From Capronia americana (taxonomy: Eukaryota > Ascomycota > Eurotiomycetes > Chaetothyriales > Herpotrichiellaceae): a stretch of 64,000 bases of DNA. This document shows, piece by piece, positions 10,595-22,391 of the stretch (position 1 is its first letter; every line of letters begins with the position of its first letter). The notes beneath the pieces were generated by a model. That model saw nothing but the letters and a program-made list of their open reading frames with translations, did not search any database and was not told the origin of the DNA. The stretch covers positions 1,798,001 through 1,862,000 of the forward strand of contig JADWQD010000003.1 of the NCBI GenBank assembly GCA_016110215.1. Direction: 5' to 3'. The position numbers were made by a program, and so were the translations under genes.

Positions 10595-12308
10595 CTAGCC
10601 TTGCGGAAAACTTTCTGGTGCTTGACAGTCGAGGCTTTCTTTTATTGTTGATAGAGTCAGATTGCCTTGAACGCAGCGTCGTGGCCGGAATTGCACTTCA
10701 TCCAGAAGCCTTTCAGCAACGTCCGGCTCGGAGATGCTTGAGCCTTGGAAAAAGCCGTATTCGAGCGCCCTGCGAATGTCTGCGCAGCCGTCGATGTCCC
10801 ACGTGAGTTGTGTGCCTCGGTCCAGATTGTGTGTACGAGACAACCTCTCGCTCCACTTATCGTGAGTGGCGTCTTGGGTGAGCAGGCTTTGAATCATAAT
10901 GGAAAAGCTGATGTCGTCCCGATTCAGTGGCTGGCGAAGCTGATCGTTTTCGAGATGACTTCTGTAGTGCGATAGGTATTCTTGAGCACTTTTGGATAGG
11001 TGTACGCACAGCGAACAGCCCCAGTGCTTTTTCTGTGCTCGTCTTCTCTCGTTCTTGCAGTTCTCAGACCCTGGACATTGTCGATGCCGAGTGGTGTGAT
11101 GTCTCTTCCACATTTGAGGCCGACTCGTTTTATAAGGAGAGGAGGAACAATCGTGGTGCCTGCACCCGAAAGTAACAGTTTTGTCGTGGTCACCTTGAGG
11201 CGTTTAGCATGGAGAAGAGCGTAAGAAGGGTCAATTCAATACCTGTGAGATGCTTGGAAAGTTCAGCTGTTACCGCGAAGTGTTTCTTACACTCGGGCTC
11301 CGGACATGGAAATCTAGGCTTCTCATGTCGTCTGAGTCCACGGTCCTGCTCTTGTATGAAAGGGCTTTGGTTTAGAGAATTCACACCCGAAATATTGCGC
11401 TCCTCAACTTTTCCCGGCGCTGGAAGAAGCATCCCCACGGGAGTTTGCATCATAGTAGGCATATAACTGCCTTGGTGAAATTGGGCAGATTCCACAGTAT
11501 TGAGTATCTGCACGTTTCCATCATAGTATGGCTGGTCATATCCTGATCCCGGGCTTGGCAAATAGTCCATGGTATCGTTCTGGCTGCATACATCGGATAT
11601 GGGACCGGTGTCATTAGGAATGCCTGTGTATTGCATTGGAACATGTGAAATGTCCCTGCCATACACGCACGAACCACTCATGCCATCATCTAACGGTAAG
11701 CTGACCACTGAGCCTCTCTGGCTGGATCGGTCAGAGAGAAGGCTAGGTACCCCGGAGGGAAACCTTGTGGAAGTGCGATATGACAAGCTTGATCGCGCTG
11801 TTGAATGGAAATTGGTCAATGCGTCATCCACTTCGTCCTCGTCTGCATCGTTGAGCAGGTAGAGCGCATTGATATACTCAAGTTGGCGGAGTGTGTGTAT
11901 TTGCCTGCGATTGATCCCAATTCCAGCCAGGCGCTTGACTGCGTCTTCAATGCTGGTGACAGCCATGTCCAACTGTCCTTGTACCTCGAAGTTGACATAC
12001 CGTCCTAAGGGGCAGTGGCTCGGAAGTCGGGACGAGATCATGGCAAGGTTGTGGGGTCCGAGGGAGGGCGAGCCTGCCGCTGGCAGTGGAGTGGACAAAG
12101 AATGGCCTTGCAATAAGTCCATGTGTGAATTGAGGCTTGACCAGGTGATTGAAAGATTGAAGCACAGGTGGAGTGCTGGAATGACTGGATAGGTCGGCGC
12201 CGGCGCAGATCCTGGAAGGGAATGGTTGCAATTGTACGAGGTATCTCTAGCAAGGGAATCCAACGAAGGTAAGAAATCAACAGGAAAGAATGGACATGCT
12301 AATTGCAC
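10595..12308 (-). CDS. C2H2 zinc-finger protein, probable transcription factor
   Basis: Two exons on the minus strand (12308-11243 and 11193-10595) with a 49 bp intron (branch site GCTAAAC) that falls inside the first finger, giving 554 residues. The N-terminal two thirds is low-complexity Ser/Pro/Asp-rich with an acidic patch (NDADEDEVDDALT), as in activation regions. Three finger-like units follow: C-x4-C-x12-H-x4-H (CPEPEC...KHLTGDH), a second C-x4-C unit (CRHHDC) ending in paired histidines, and a third C-x2-C-x12-H-x3-H (CSLC...HYRSH). The array resembles fungal regulators in which fingers are spaced irregularly. About 110 residues follow without a known domain. The start may lie at an internal methionine (for example MDLLQG near residue 63) rather than 12308. 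DNA target unknown. Confidence 0.8.
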
Positions 12309-13058
12309 GACCTCTGGACGATCAGAGGCGGCTTCGCAACACAGCGTGCAAACTGAGGCTCCTCGAGGAAGGATGGGAGAGGGTGATTTTTTGTAGGACC
12401 CCCGGAGTCGACCTCCCGCTCAACGCGGAACAACCACTCACCTCGTGCATATCAGATTTGCGGCTCATGTTGCAAGAATCGCACCCGTGTCTCGTTACTG
12501 GTGTGAATGATGTTCGAATCAGAAGCGCAAAGGCACGAGGTTGGCGAAGAACCTACATGTGTATACGAGCATATTGACCGGTTACAGGGGCAATGTTAGT
12601 AGAAGGTGACACCCCAGCGCTGCTCCCGCCAATAAGCACATTGGCGCGACGAGTCCCAAGCCCCCGGTGCCCGCCACAAACTGCTGCGGACTTTCACTTG
12701 CGACAGATCCAAGGCCGCAGAGGACCAACCAGGATTAGGACAGGGGGCAACTCATCAGACCCCATACCACATCGAGCTTTGTAAAACGCGGCGTCAACGA
12801 CTGCGTCCAGGGAGCTGCGGCTGAACGAGGGCGAGACGCGCAACGGGAGCGAGCGAGCCCATTAATCCGAGCCGAACGGATAGGTGACGGAAGCCCCACT
12901 TTGTAACTAAGTTTGTAGTGTTTGCATGTTTGCAGAGTTTGTAGCGTTTGCAACGTTTGTCTGTCGGCCCTCGAAAAAAGTTTCTAGCCCGCACCGCCAG
13001 TCCATGCATCCGGCCACAATATTGTCCCTGCGACCGTATCTTACTTGAGCTATAAATC
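12309..13058. promoter_or_regulatory. Shared divergent promoter region of the C2H2 gene and PUF6
   Basis: A 750 bp region between two outward-pointing genes. Near 12907-12960, TTTG-containing units (TTTGTAG, TTTGCA, TTTGCAACG) recur seven or so times in a degenerate tract. No gene is visible. Confidence 0.5.
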
Positions 13059-15229
13059 ATGGCTGCCACTAAGCGCTCTGTGGAAGGCGCTGAGACCAAA
13101 CCCCCCAAGAAGGTGAAGACGTCCAGAGGAAACACCAAGACAGGCAGGGCTTCGTCTGGGAAGACAGAATCCGTTGACCAGGGCCTGGCTGGTGTCGACG
13201 ACGCAGAGAACACGGATGCGGCAGGTGCAGTGGAGACGACAGGAAAGAGCCAGAAGGAGAAGTACCGCCCAGCAGTATCTCGATCTCCCAAAAAGCCGGA
13301 ATCATATCTGAACAGTACGTCTGACGAGAGCGTTCAATCTACTTCTTGCTAACATTCTGGCTCGTCGCAGACCAATCCTCACGCGAAGCCCATGCGAAAC
13401 AAAAAGCCCTGACGCAAGACCGTCGAGCTGCCAAACCCAATGCCGACTCGATCGCCCGCTCAAAGAAGATTTGGGAGCGTCTGAGGCGGAAATCCCACGT
13501 ACCCAAGCCGGAGCGAGACGAACTCGTCACAGAACTCTTCCAGATCATATCTGGGCGGGTGAAGGATTTTGTCTTCAAACATGACTCTGTGCGAGTGATA
13601 CAGTGTGCGCTGAAATATGCCACGCCGGAACAGAGAAAGCAGATCACCGCTGAACTGAAGGGCAGCTATCGTGAGTTGGCCGAGTCCAAGTACGCCAAAT
13701 TCCTGATTGCCAAGATGGTCGCGGGTGATGATGAGAGCCGGGATGCCGTTGTAGAAGAGTTTTACGGCCATGTGAAGCGATTGATTCGGCACCCCGAGGC
13801 TAGTTGGATTGTGGATGATATCTACCGCACCATTGCGACCAAGCAACAAAAGGCCATCCTACTTCGAGAGTGGTACGGTACCGAATTCGTCGTCTTTGGC
13901 AAGTCCAATAAGAGGAGTGTAGCTTCCGCAGGCGACGAAGCTGTTACGAGTGACCTTTCTGGTATCCTGGCCCAACATCCCGAAAAGCGAGCACCGATCA
14001 TGGCCCACCTTCACGAAATGACCAACCAACTGGTCCAGAAGAAAACAACTGGCTTCACTATCCTCCATGATGCTCTGCTGCAGTACTTCCTGAACTGCAA
14101 GCCGGGCAGTCCCGAAATCACCGAGTTCTTCTCTATGCTCCACGACGATGAGGAAGGAGACCTCCAGAAGAATCTTGCCTTCACCAAGTCGGGATCTCGC
14201 TTGCTTTGCCTTTGTCTAGCACATGGAAGTTCCAAGGACAGAAGAGGGATAATGAAGTTCTTCAAGACGCACATTAAACTGCTGGCTGGTGATCAATACG
14301 GGCATAAGGTGCTATTGACCGCGTACGATGTGATTGACGACACGGTCATGACGTCGAAGACCATCTTCCCAGAACTTCTCGGCAAGGATCGTGAGGCAGG
14401 AGCGAGGGAAGAAGAATTGCTAGCTCAAGTCGAGCATCTCACGGCGCGGATCCCACTCCTTTATCTCATGTCACCAGATCCACCGAAGTGGCTCATAACG
14501 GAGGATACAGCTGCACTGATTTCGGAAATCCGTGAGATCAGGAAAGAGACCTCCAAAAAAGATCCGGAAAAGCGTCGGTTGGAACTACTCGAACACATTG
14601 CCCAGCCGCTGCTCGACCTAATCCAGGGCCAGACGCAATATCTGGCACAGTCCAGTTTCGGGTGTCAGTTCATCATGGAAACAATACTCGGCTGTGCTGG
14701 TGTGGGCGATGCCAAAGGAGCATTGGCTGCCATCGCCAGCTTGGCAACGGATCGGCCTGAAGATTCCGACAAGAAGGCCGAGGTGGAAAGGATCATTTCT
14801 ACGCCACCAGTGGGGCGAATGCTCAAAACTTTAGTGCAGGGCGGACGATTTGACAAGGCCACGGACTCTATCAAGCTTGTTGAGCCGTCGTTGAGATTCC
14901 ACCAAACACTATATTCCAAGATCAAGGCCACCGGTGGCGATGCGGAGATTGTGAACTGGACGAATGGGCCGAACAGCTTTGTCGTGGTCGCTATGTTAGA
15001 AGCTGAGGACTTCGAGGCCAGGGAGGAACTTCTGAAAGTGTTGAAGAAGAACTCTGGCAATTTGAACAAGGACAACAAAGGCGCAGCGATCGTTCTGGCG
15101 AAGATAGGTGGCACTGCCAGCACGGTAGGAGCGAAGGAGGAAAAGAAGCGACGGGCAGGCCGAGCCGGCGAAAGGGACGATGACACCACTACACAGCAGA
15201 AGGACAAGGCAAGAAAGAGGAAAGCGTAG
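13059..15229 (+). CDS. PUF6: Pumilio-family RNA-binding protein Puf6 (PUM3-like)
   Basis: Nucleolar RNA-binding protein needed for 60S ribosome assembly; in yeast it also represses ASH1 mRNA translation. Two exons (13059-13314 and 13371-15229) with a 56 bp intron give 704 residues, close to the yeast protein's 656. The first 85 residues are Lys/Thr-rich, disordered and nuclear-signal-like (PPKKVKTS). The fold begins with IWERLRRKSHVPKPERDEL and runs through divergent Puf repeats, including the recognisable HDSVRVIQCALKYAT and YAKFLIAKMV helices, followed by a CPL-type C-terminal region (SSFGCQFIMETIL). The last 40 residues are a strongly basic tail (KKRRAGRAGER, ARKRKA). These features fit the PUM3/Puf6 branch rather than cytoplasmic Puf3/4/5 proteins. 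Confidence 0.92.
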
Positions 15230-15835
15230 AACAATGAAAACGGGCGTGGATAAGCTCCTGATGACCAGTCCTCCTACACCCAACTAGTTGGTAATTAGTT
15301 GCGCAATCCTTGCATACCGCTGCAGGGCCGCGTGTAAATTCCCCAAGCCAAGCAGCAGGGGCTTCCGCCGTCGCCATTCGGCAACGAACAGCTTTCAATA
15401 ACGAGTACTGTTGTACTGGTACTCTAGCTGACGTCTGGCCAGCGATACTCGTCAGTTAAGCCGCCCCCTGCGGTGACGATTCTGCCAGCGATCCGTCCGA
15501 TCGGGCTTCGTGGAGCCCTTCACCGTGCCGCAAACGGACAGAGCAGAGTGGGGTGCCGCGTCGTGATTGGTTTGCCAAGGATGGAGAGGAGAGGTGCGGA
15601 GGGATCCGCTAACGAGCAGTCGAGCACCTGCTCCTTCGTCCTGCCCTGTTCCTGTTTGTTGGCATTTTCTCCAAAACTTTGGGACACACATGTGCCGCTC
15701 TTCTCTGACCCCTTCACCTCTTTCAACTGTACGTGGTGGTATCCTCACGTCTTTGCTTTGCCCTTCGTCCTCAGAATATTTCACGGCAGCCCACCGTCGA
15801 CCCTCCGTCCCTGGTCAGATAGGCCATGCGTGACC
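15230..15835. promoter_or_regulatory. Intergenic promoter region of ethanolamine kinase
   Basis: About 600 bp between PUF6 and the kinase gene. The final 150 bases are pyrimidine-rich (CTTCACCTCTTTC), consistent with a 5' leader. No gene recognised. Confidence 0.5.
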
Positions 15836-17135
15836 ATGAGTACATCCACTAACTCGTCGAACGGTCGACACTCCCCACTGCAAAATATTGACTTGGCGTT
15901 TGACAACAACTCTGTTGAGGAGTCCGCCCGCTCCTTGGTCTATAGAGTACAGCCCAAGTGGCGGGATACTCCAGGCGAAATTATCATCACCAAGTTCACT
16001 GATGGAATCACTAACACGGTAAGTGCCAACAGTCGACCGTGTTGAGCACGTGCTCACTCAAGTCTGCGTCTAGCTCCTCAAGATCTCGAAGCACACCCCT
16101 GGCCTCTCAGAGGCGGAGATAGACACAGACTCGGTCCTCCTTCGTGCGTACGGCAACCACACCGAAATCATCATCGACCGAGATCGCGAGGCCAGATCCC
16201 ATGGTCTGTGTGCGGAACGAGGGCTGGCGCCCCCGCTACTGGCAAGATTCAAAAATGGCTTGTTGTACAGATTCATCATTGGCCAAGTTTGTACTCCTCA
16301 AGATCTGGTCAGCGAACCAGTCTGGCGCGCGGTTGCCAGGCGCCTAGGTGAGTGGCATGCGCGGTTGCCCATAGCGGCTGTGGTCGAGGATAAGAAGGAC
16401 GTCTCCAATGGGGCCAATGGCCACAAGCTGGATGGGAAAGAGCCAGACTGCTCCGAGCTTGCTTCGAGGCAGCCTGTGCCGAATATCTGGTCAGTGATGC
16501 AAAAATGGATCCATGCTCTTCCTAGCAACAGTCCCAAACAGGAGGCTCGCAAACAGTTGCTGCAGAGAGAGTTAGACCGGTCATTCAAGGACCTTGACAA
16601 TGAGCGAGGTCCCGGCTCATCTGGTTTTGTCTTCGGCCACTGCGACTTGCTGAGTGCCAACGTCATCATGCTGCCAAAAGGCCGTGTCTGTAGTGCCGAA
16701 GGTGATTCCCTCGAGGTCGCCTTTATCGATTACGAATACGCAACTCCTTGTCCCGCGGCCTTCGACATTGCGAATCACTTTGCAGAATGGGGCGGGTATG
16801 ACTGTGACTACAACATGTTGCCAACCAAATCTATCCGTCGTCAGTTTTTGAAGGACTACCTGGATTCGTTTGCAGCCCATAGCGACAGGCCACTCCCCGA
16901 CGACATGCTGGACATCCTGTACGAAGAGGTCGACCGATATCGGGGCATGCCCGGCCTCTACTGGGGTGTCTGGGCCCTGATACAAGCCACCATCTCACAG
17001 ATCGATTTCGATTATGCCTCGTACGCTGAAGTCCGGTTAGGCGAGTATTCAGCCTGGAGAGCGGAAGAAAATGGCAGCCGGGCACAAAACAACCTCCAAA
17101 TGCCCCTTCGAGAATGGAGGTGGGCCTCAGATTGA
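15836..17135 (+). CDS. EKI1: Ethanolamine kinase (choline/ethanolamine kinase family)
   Basis: Phosphorylates ethanolamine with ATP, the first step of the CDP-ethanolamine (Kennedy) route to phosphatidylethanolamine. Two exons (15836-16018 and 16074-17135, 55 bp intron, phase 0) give 414 residues. The nucleotide-binding N-lobe appears as TDGITNTLLKISKH and RAYGNHTEIIIDRD. The catalytic Brenner motif is HCDLLSAN, and the metal-binding motif is IDYEYA. The C-terminal YWGVWALIQATISQIDFDY and EYSAWRAE segments are typical of fungal ethanolamine kinases and favour this substrate over choline. The start at 15836 (GACCATGAG) gives a short variable leader before the conserved core. The insertion around residues 205-235 (EDKKDVSNGANG) is a low-complexity loop. 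Confidence 0.9.
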
Positions 17136-18012
17136 GGGTGAGAGATGGGCGCATACCTGCCGCACGCACAGGGATCTCTCGGGAAGGTTCTCACAGCATG
17201 GGCTCCACGTCTACGTCCCTTGTTGTTGACCCAGAGCCAACGGGCCCTGGACAAAGATATTGTAATCAAGGATTGCCTTTCATTGACATACTCGGAATTT
17301 CGTGCGTGGCCACGAGTGCCTGTACCCCGGTGAGCAAGCGTTTGGGGTTGAATTATGTAACGGCGAGATCTCGTGAGAGTAAGAAGCAACCCTAAAGGAC
17401 GCAATTGCGGTTGTATTGCCTGATTCATAGTGGACGGCGCTTACGTGATGGTCACTCCAAGGCTTCAGCCGCTAGGGCTTGCCTGACCTTCACCTCAGCT
17501 GCGTGCCCAGGAGAGAATATTAAATCTCGTTCTGTCCTGCCCTACGCCGTACGAAACTTGACAGTACACAGTAGAAGGATCTGACACGACCGACGAATCT
17601 CATCTCCTGCTGGTCGCCTACTCCTACTGGTTCACTCCGTAACATCTTACCGGTACAGCTGAGATCGTGGAGACAGAGCCATGCACATCTTACATTGTAG
17701 CTGGCTATTCGAGAAAATCCTTCCGACTCTTCGATACTCCCGCAAAATACTTGCTTAACAACGGCCTCGCTGCCAGGTCCTATTCTCACGGCTCGACAGG
17801 CCGCGTCCGCGCCACCAACGGGTCGCCGTCAGCCTACGGTACCCATTCTCAGGGAGGATTCCGCTATCATGGACATTATGGCTGATATGTTGATTACATG
17901 AGCCCAGAACCAACGACCACCAGACTACAATCGTCCCACAGAGTCACTACTTGCTGGACTGATCCGTGCCGTCGCTGCCACTGCCATTCCCGCCTGGTAA
18001 GGATCGATTGAA
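17136..18012. other. Intergenic region, no gene recognised
   Basis: About 880 bp upstream of the Fungal_trans_2 gene. A 72-codon frame at 17667-17885 has no domain and does not splice onto the next gene in any obvious way. Confidence 0.5.
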
Positions 18013-19860
18013 ATGCCGCCCAGCTCGCAGAACATTTTCATCACCTACACCGACCCCACTGAACTCAGAAGCCGACAGAACCGTCGTGCGGTTTCATCCT
18101 TCGCCTCGAAAAGCTATCGGCCAACCTCAAAGAGGATCATACTAGACCGTACACACTATCGACCCTTTGTTCGGAGACCTGACGGCGAAACACCACCGCC
18201 AACGGAGGACCCCAAGGTCAAAAAGAGGTCTACTGCGGCCGGAAAGAAACATCCACCTGCGAAGAAACCCGACGAAAATCCTCTCCTTGGAGAGGTCCAG
18301 CCACGCAATGACTGCGCTTTGGGGAGCCCAATGGCGGACCCCTTCACAACATATCCTATCACCTTTCGGAACTATGTACCATTCCTGGTGGACTACTGTG
18401 AGTATCCCCTCTCGCTTGTTGAAGATGGGCCGATTCTTTGCATGCTCGACTGACCACATAGTCATTCGGTTTTTGACACCACGTTTCAGTCCGGCGCTTG
18501 CAGTGGAAACAAGCCGATATCTGATCTGGTTCAATGTGGCGATGCACAATTCCGAATTATTCCATGCATTGATTGCCCTGAGCCAAGTGTACTACAACAT
18601 CGACGTGAGAGGATTCGGCAAAACACATTGGACTGCGCTGTACCATCGAGGCGAGGCACTCAAGCGGCTGAGGCAGAAGGTTGAGTCGGCCGAGAGCTCC
18701 GATGATGATGCTGCCATTCTGACTGCCTTGTGGTTGATGGATGTCGACGTGAGTACCTTATATTATCCCGTCAGCGACACCTCCAACGAACGAGCACCTA
18801 ATCTACTCTGACTGACCAGGCTGCACACGGCGACCTCCATGCATATGCAATGCATAAACGAGCGAAAGAGAGGATGGTCTTGAACCGAGGTGGAATCAGG
18901 CAGTTGAACGCCGAACTTCAGGATGAGCTGCTGAAGTGTGTGAAGTGCCCGCCCACTCATAGGGCCAACCGCTGACACTGTCCGGGCAGGAGCGAGTTCT
19001 TCTTACCGTTACTGCTGCATGGCAGATTCGTGTGCGAACTCACCGATGACGACGACGTCCTCGTCAGATTCAAGGAGAATAATCCCGTCAAGCCGACCCA
19101 GATTGGTGGCTTTCAAGGTCTCTTTTCAGTCATAGCGAGCAAGGGCCTTATCACGTCTCAAGCAGTCGAGATCCTCCAGCGGATCTTCAAGCAGGTCTCG
19201 AAGGAACCTCAATTTGCTCGAAACGGAAATACAGGTAACAATCCGGACGACCTCCCCCTCCCCCCACCCATCGATCAAGGATACAACGAAATCAGTCGGG
19301 TACTACGGATTACCGATGAAATAGAGCCGCAGTCGTTGCACCACCGTCTGCTTCTGGCATTGCTGATCTATATTTTCAACTTCCACAATCAACCACAAGC
19401 TCTCCCTCCGGCCCAGGCCGCTTCCTCAACGCCTCACAAACGCAAGACACGACATCCCTATCTGGAGATCCTATCCAAGGTGGCTCTAGAACTGTCTCAG
19501 CCGAGCAACCCGTCTGACCGCGACAAGGTCACCGAACGGGAAGTCACTCTTTGGACGATGGTAGCAATCGGCTCAGCCTCGAGCTTCAGTCCTTGGCGAC
19601 TGGATATCCCTTTCATGGGCCATATGATTGAGTGGATGGAGGATGATGAGGAGGTTGACGATGGAGAAGCATCGACGAGATCCACAGCGACATTCACGCA
19701 GCGCTCGGCCGACGATGTCACGGAACCCTACCAAAGACCGCCAACGAATTTGGAAAAGCTCACCGCCTGTCTGAGAGGGTACTACCTCTACGGAGCAGAC
19801 AAGCAGACCCTTCGAAGCCTGCAGACATGGAAGGGCTCTGACCCGCGAGATCCGGCCTGA
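18013..19860 (+). CDS. Fungal-specific regulator-like protein (Fungal_trans_2 type, no zinc cluster)
   Basis: Four exons (18013-18397, 18462-18748, 18820-18935, 18990-19860) with consistent phases give 552 residues. The N-terminus FITYTDPTELRSRQNRRAV is the hallmark opening of a large ascomycete family that keeps the Fungal_trans_2 (PF11951) helical domain but lacks the Zn2Cys6 cluster. A basic Lys/Pro-rich linker follows (VKKRSTAAGKKH), then the helical domain beginning IRFLTPRFSPALAVE and FHALIALSQVYYN. Acidic and low-complexity insertions occur near residue 480 (EDDEEVDDGEAST). The protein is probably nuclear and regulatory, but direct DNA binding is not evident because the finger is missing. 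No target can be inferred from the neighbours, which are housekeeping genes. Confidence 0.85.
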
Positions 19861-21443
19861 GCATCCCAGATGGAGTGGAGCCCACAGACTGGCCTGGCAT
19901 ACTCGCTGGATCACAAGAGACTGGGGATGAACATACTCAGTAGAGTCGTTTATCGAAGCTCTCAGCACGCCACTCTAGTATACTACCCAATAAGCAATCC
20001 GCGGACGCACCGTGTTAGCAACACGAAGACCGCGCCACGATACTCAACCAAGCGAAATTAACGACATGGCAGCCCAAACGTACAGCTATTTTACTCACAC
20101 ATGTAGACCGAGTAATCACGTCCGTAAGAAAAACAACCAAGCCATCCAAAACCGGAGACGCAGGGGCAGCAGCAATGACGGCCATAGCGGTGGCCAACAC
20201 GACATTCAGTGCAGTACAGGATGCGTGTATGCATGTACTTGTACGCACCAAGACACTGGACTGTAGTTCTCGCCTTTGAAGTTTCGAAACTTCAAGAGGC
20301 CTCCGCAGAGCCTTCACGCTCTCAGAATCTCCCCTTTCCCCTGCTATGTCACAGGATGGTACAGTACAGTACAGGAGCATGACCTCCCTGGCGCTTACGG
20401 AGTGCATACTGCGTGCTCAGGCGTCATGAAACCAACGTAAACCTTCTGGAATGAGTCTAAAGACGCTCCGCTGCTCTGATATCCAGGAGCTGAGCAGCCT
20501 GAGAGCCAGGAGATGGTCTGGTTGCTGGCCAAATGCGAAGAAGAGAGGATGAATACAGGAAGGCCGGCATTGCCAGAAACATCTGGCAAGTATTCTTCTT
20601 CCAAGCGTGGGATTACGATGCAGAGCTACTTGCTCATGGATGCGGTTCTATGTATACTGTACTTACCTAATGGCACCTACGGTTGGTTAAGGACTTAGCT
20701 GAAGTCCAGCCAAGAAAGCCGAATACTAAATTGCCTGCAGGAGATTAGGCGACGTGCCCTTGCTGTGTCTACTCCTGCCGTTCCAGCCAGGCACCAGCAT
20801 CTAGCAGAGCACCTTACTGATGCCGTTATGACGCACAAGGCGCCGCGAAGCACTTGGAACGATGCGGAGAACACCCACACTCCCGACTGTGTTCTGTAAA
20901 CTACTAGAATACCCGAGATCCGAAACTCGGCACTCCTCGCCGTTGTTCCTTACCTACAGGTAATTGTCGTGACATGTCACTTACAAGTAGAAGCGATCGA
21001 TCTCAGCCCCAACGGCGAGAATGGCATGTAAAGCAACTCCCGGTGTGATCCCGATTCAGTTAGAAACTCGATACGGAGGAAGTACGGAGTGATTGTAACT
21101 CTGAGTCACGAGCCAGCGCGCATCGCCATTCAGTTATATTTTCCGCAAGTATATCGATATAAATACTACTCGGCGAGCCACGCGATGCCATACAACCGTA
21201 TGTAACACTCACTTCTTCCTTCCTGGCCGACCACAAACACAGCGCCGCACAGCATCCCTTTGAGATCCTCCGAGAAAAAGGAACCTCCATTGGCATCGGT
21301 CTTCAGCCCTTCCAAGGTAGCACGGTCTGCCACCGCCATACTGTACACGACCCATAACACCGGTCCTGCGATACTGTAGTTACCGTACTGTCGCTTTACG
21401 CTGTACCAAGGTATACTGCAGGCCGTACGACGTACCTCGCAAA
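19861..21443. other. Long intergenic region, no gene recognised
   Basis: About 1.6 kb. Short frames on both strands show no domain. Small ACAGT repeats occur near 20361-20374. The last 80 bases before 21444 are the probable promoter of the GNAT gene, which lacks an obvious TATA box. Confidence 0.5.
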
Positions 21444-22391
21444 ATGCCACTCCACGTCCACGTCCTCGACCGCTCGGACCCAAGTGCAATCCACTATTTC
21501 CCAGCAATCGCCCGCATCCACCTCGCAGCATGGCTGACCGTGCCCCTAATGAAAGCCATCTACTATGGCCCACCCGACGCCTACGGAGGGTACCTCGCTG
21601 GGATGCTGGAGCGGCACACCAAAGCGTTTCGCGAGGAGCAGAACTGTGGCTTCGCCATCGTGCTCGACGACACCCTGCCGGAAGACGAAGAAGTGATCGT
21701 TGGTGCTAGTACTCGTAGTCCTACGGAATCAAAATCCCGGGACGAGGAGTCACCGCGACCCCGCACAGGCAAGGTCATCGCCGCGATGAAATATTATTTC
21801 GTCAATGTCGATGGCAACGTCAATGCCAATGCCAATGGCCCGCCGTCATCCACTACTACAACCGACGTCACCGCTCCGCCGCCGCCGCCGACGACCTCCT
21901 CAACCGAATCACGCACCTGGCCCGCATATTCGCACAGTTCGCTCGCCTCGGATTTCTGGTCCCATCTAGTCGAGGCGCGCGCTCTGCTCACCTCGAAACT
22001 GGGTCCGCACGTCCTCGTCGACAATCTGTACACGCACCCGGACCACCATCGACGCGGCGCCGGCGGGATGTTGATGCGTCATGCGTGTTCCGAGGCCGAC
22101 GCCCGCGGTCTGCCCAGTATGCTCGAGGCGAGTCCCAAGGGGATCCGGGTCTATGAATCCGTGGGGTTCAGGCGGTTTGGCGAGGCGGGCAATGATGGCA
22201 ACGGTGTGATTTGGGTGGATCTAGAGAGATGGGAGGGTGGTGCGGATCGCGGGGTCGAGTTCACGGTCGAGAGATTGAACAAGGATCCCGCGAGGGAGGG
22301 AGGGGGGTGGTATGCTCAGGTTTTGATGGTCAGGCCTGTTTGCTCCGGTGGGAGCGGGAGTGCGAGTGCGAGTACGAGTACAGGAAGTTAG
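21444..22391 (+). CDS. GNAT-family N-acetyltransferase
   Basis: Single-exon gene of 315 residues. The acetyl-CoA site is clear: VDNLYTHPDHHRRGAGGMLM contains the R-x-x-G-x-G/A loop (RRGAGG), followed by helix MRHACSEADARGLPSMLEAS and the C-terminal signature YESVGFRRFG. The N-terminal half begins with a typical FPAIARIHLAAW helix. Residues 85-160 are a low-complexity insertion (Asn/Ala, then Ser/Thr and a run of prolines). The last residues are a Gly-Ser-Ala-Thr tail coded by short GAGTGC/GAGTAC repeats at about 22355-22384. The substrate is unknown; this fungal subgroup is usually annotated only as acetyltransferase. Codon use is GC-richer than in the flanking genes. Confidence 0.88.
   Translation: MPLHVHVLDRSDPSAIHYFPAIARIHLAAWLTVPLMKAIYYGPPDAYGGYLAGMLERHTKAFREEQNCGFAIVLDDTLPEDEEVIVGASTRSPTESKSRDEESPRPRTGKVIAAMKYYFVNVDGNVNANANGPPSSTTTTDVTAPPPPPTTSSTESRTWPAYSHSSLASDFWSHLVEARALLTSKLGPHVLVDNLYTHPDHHRRGAGGMLMRHACSEADARGLPSMLEASPKGIRVYESVGFRRFGEAGNDGNGVIWVDLERWEGGADRGVEFTVERLNKDPAREGGGWYAQVLMVRPVCSGGSGSASASTSTGS

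Noticed and set aside
12505..12545. GTTCGAATC, which resembles a tRNA T-loop
   Set aside because: No acceptor stem or A/B box pairing is present; it is a single 9-base match.
17667..17885. 72-codon frame upstream of the Fungal_trans_2 gene, considered as a possible first exon
   Set aside because: The gene already begins with the family's characteristic opening at 18013, and no in-phase splice connection was found.
21166..21573. 135-codon minus-strand frame over the GNAT start
   Set aside because: It overlaps the beginning of a clear acetyltransferase gene and has no features of its own.
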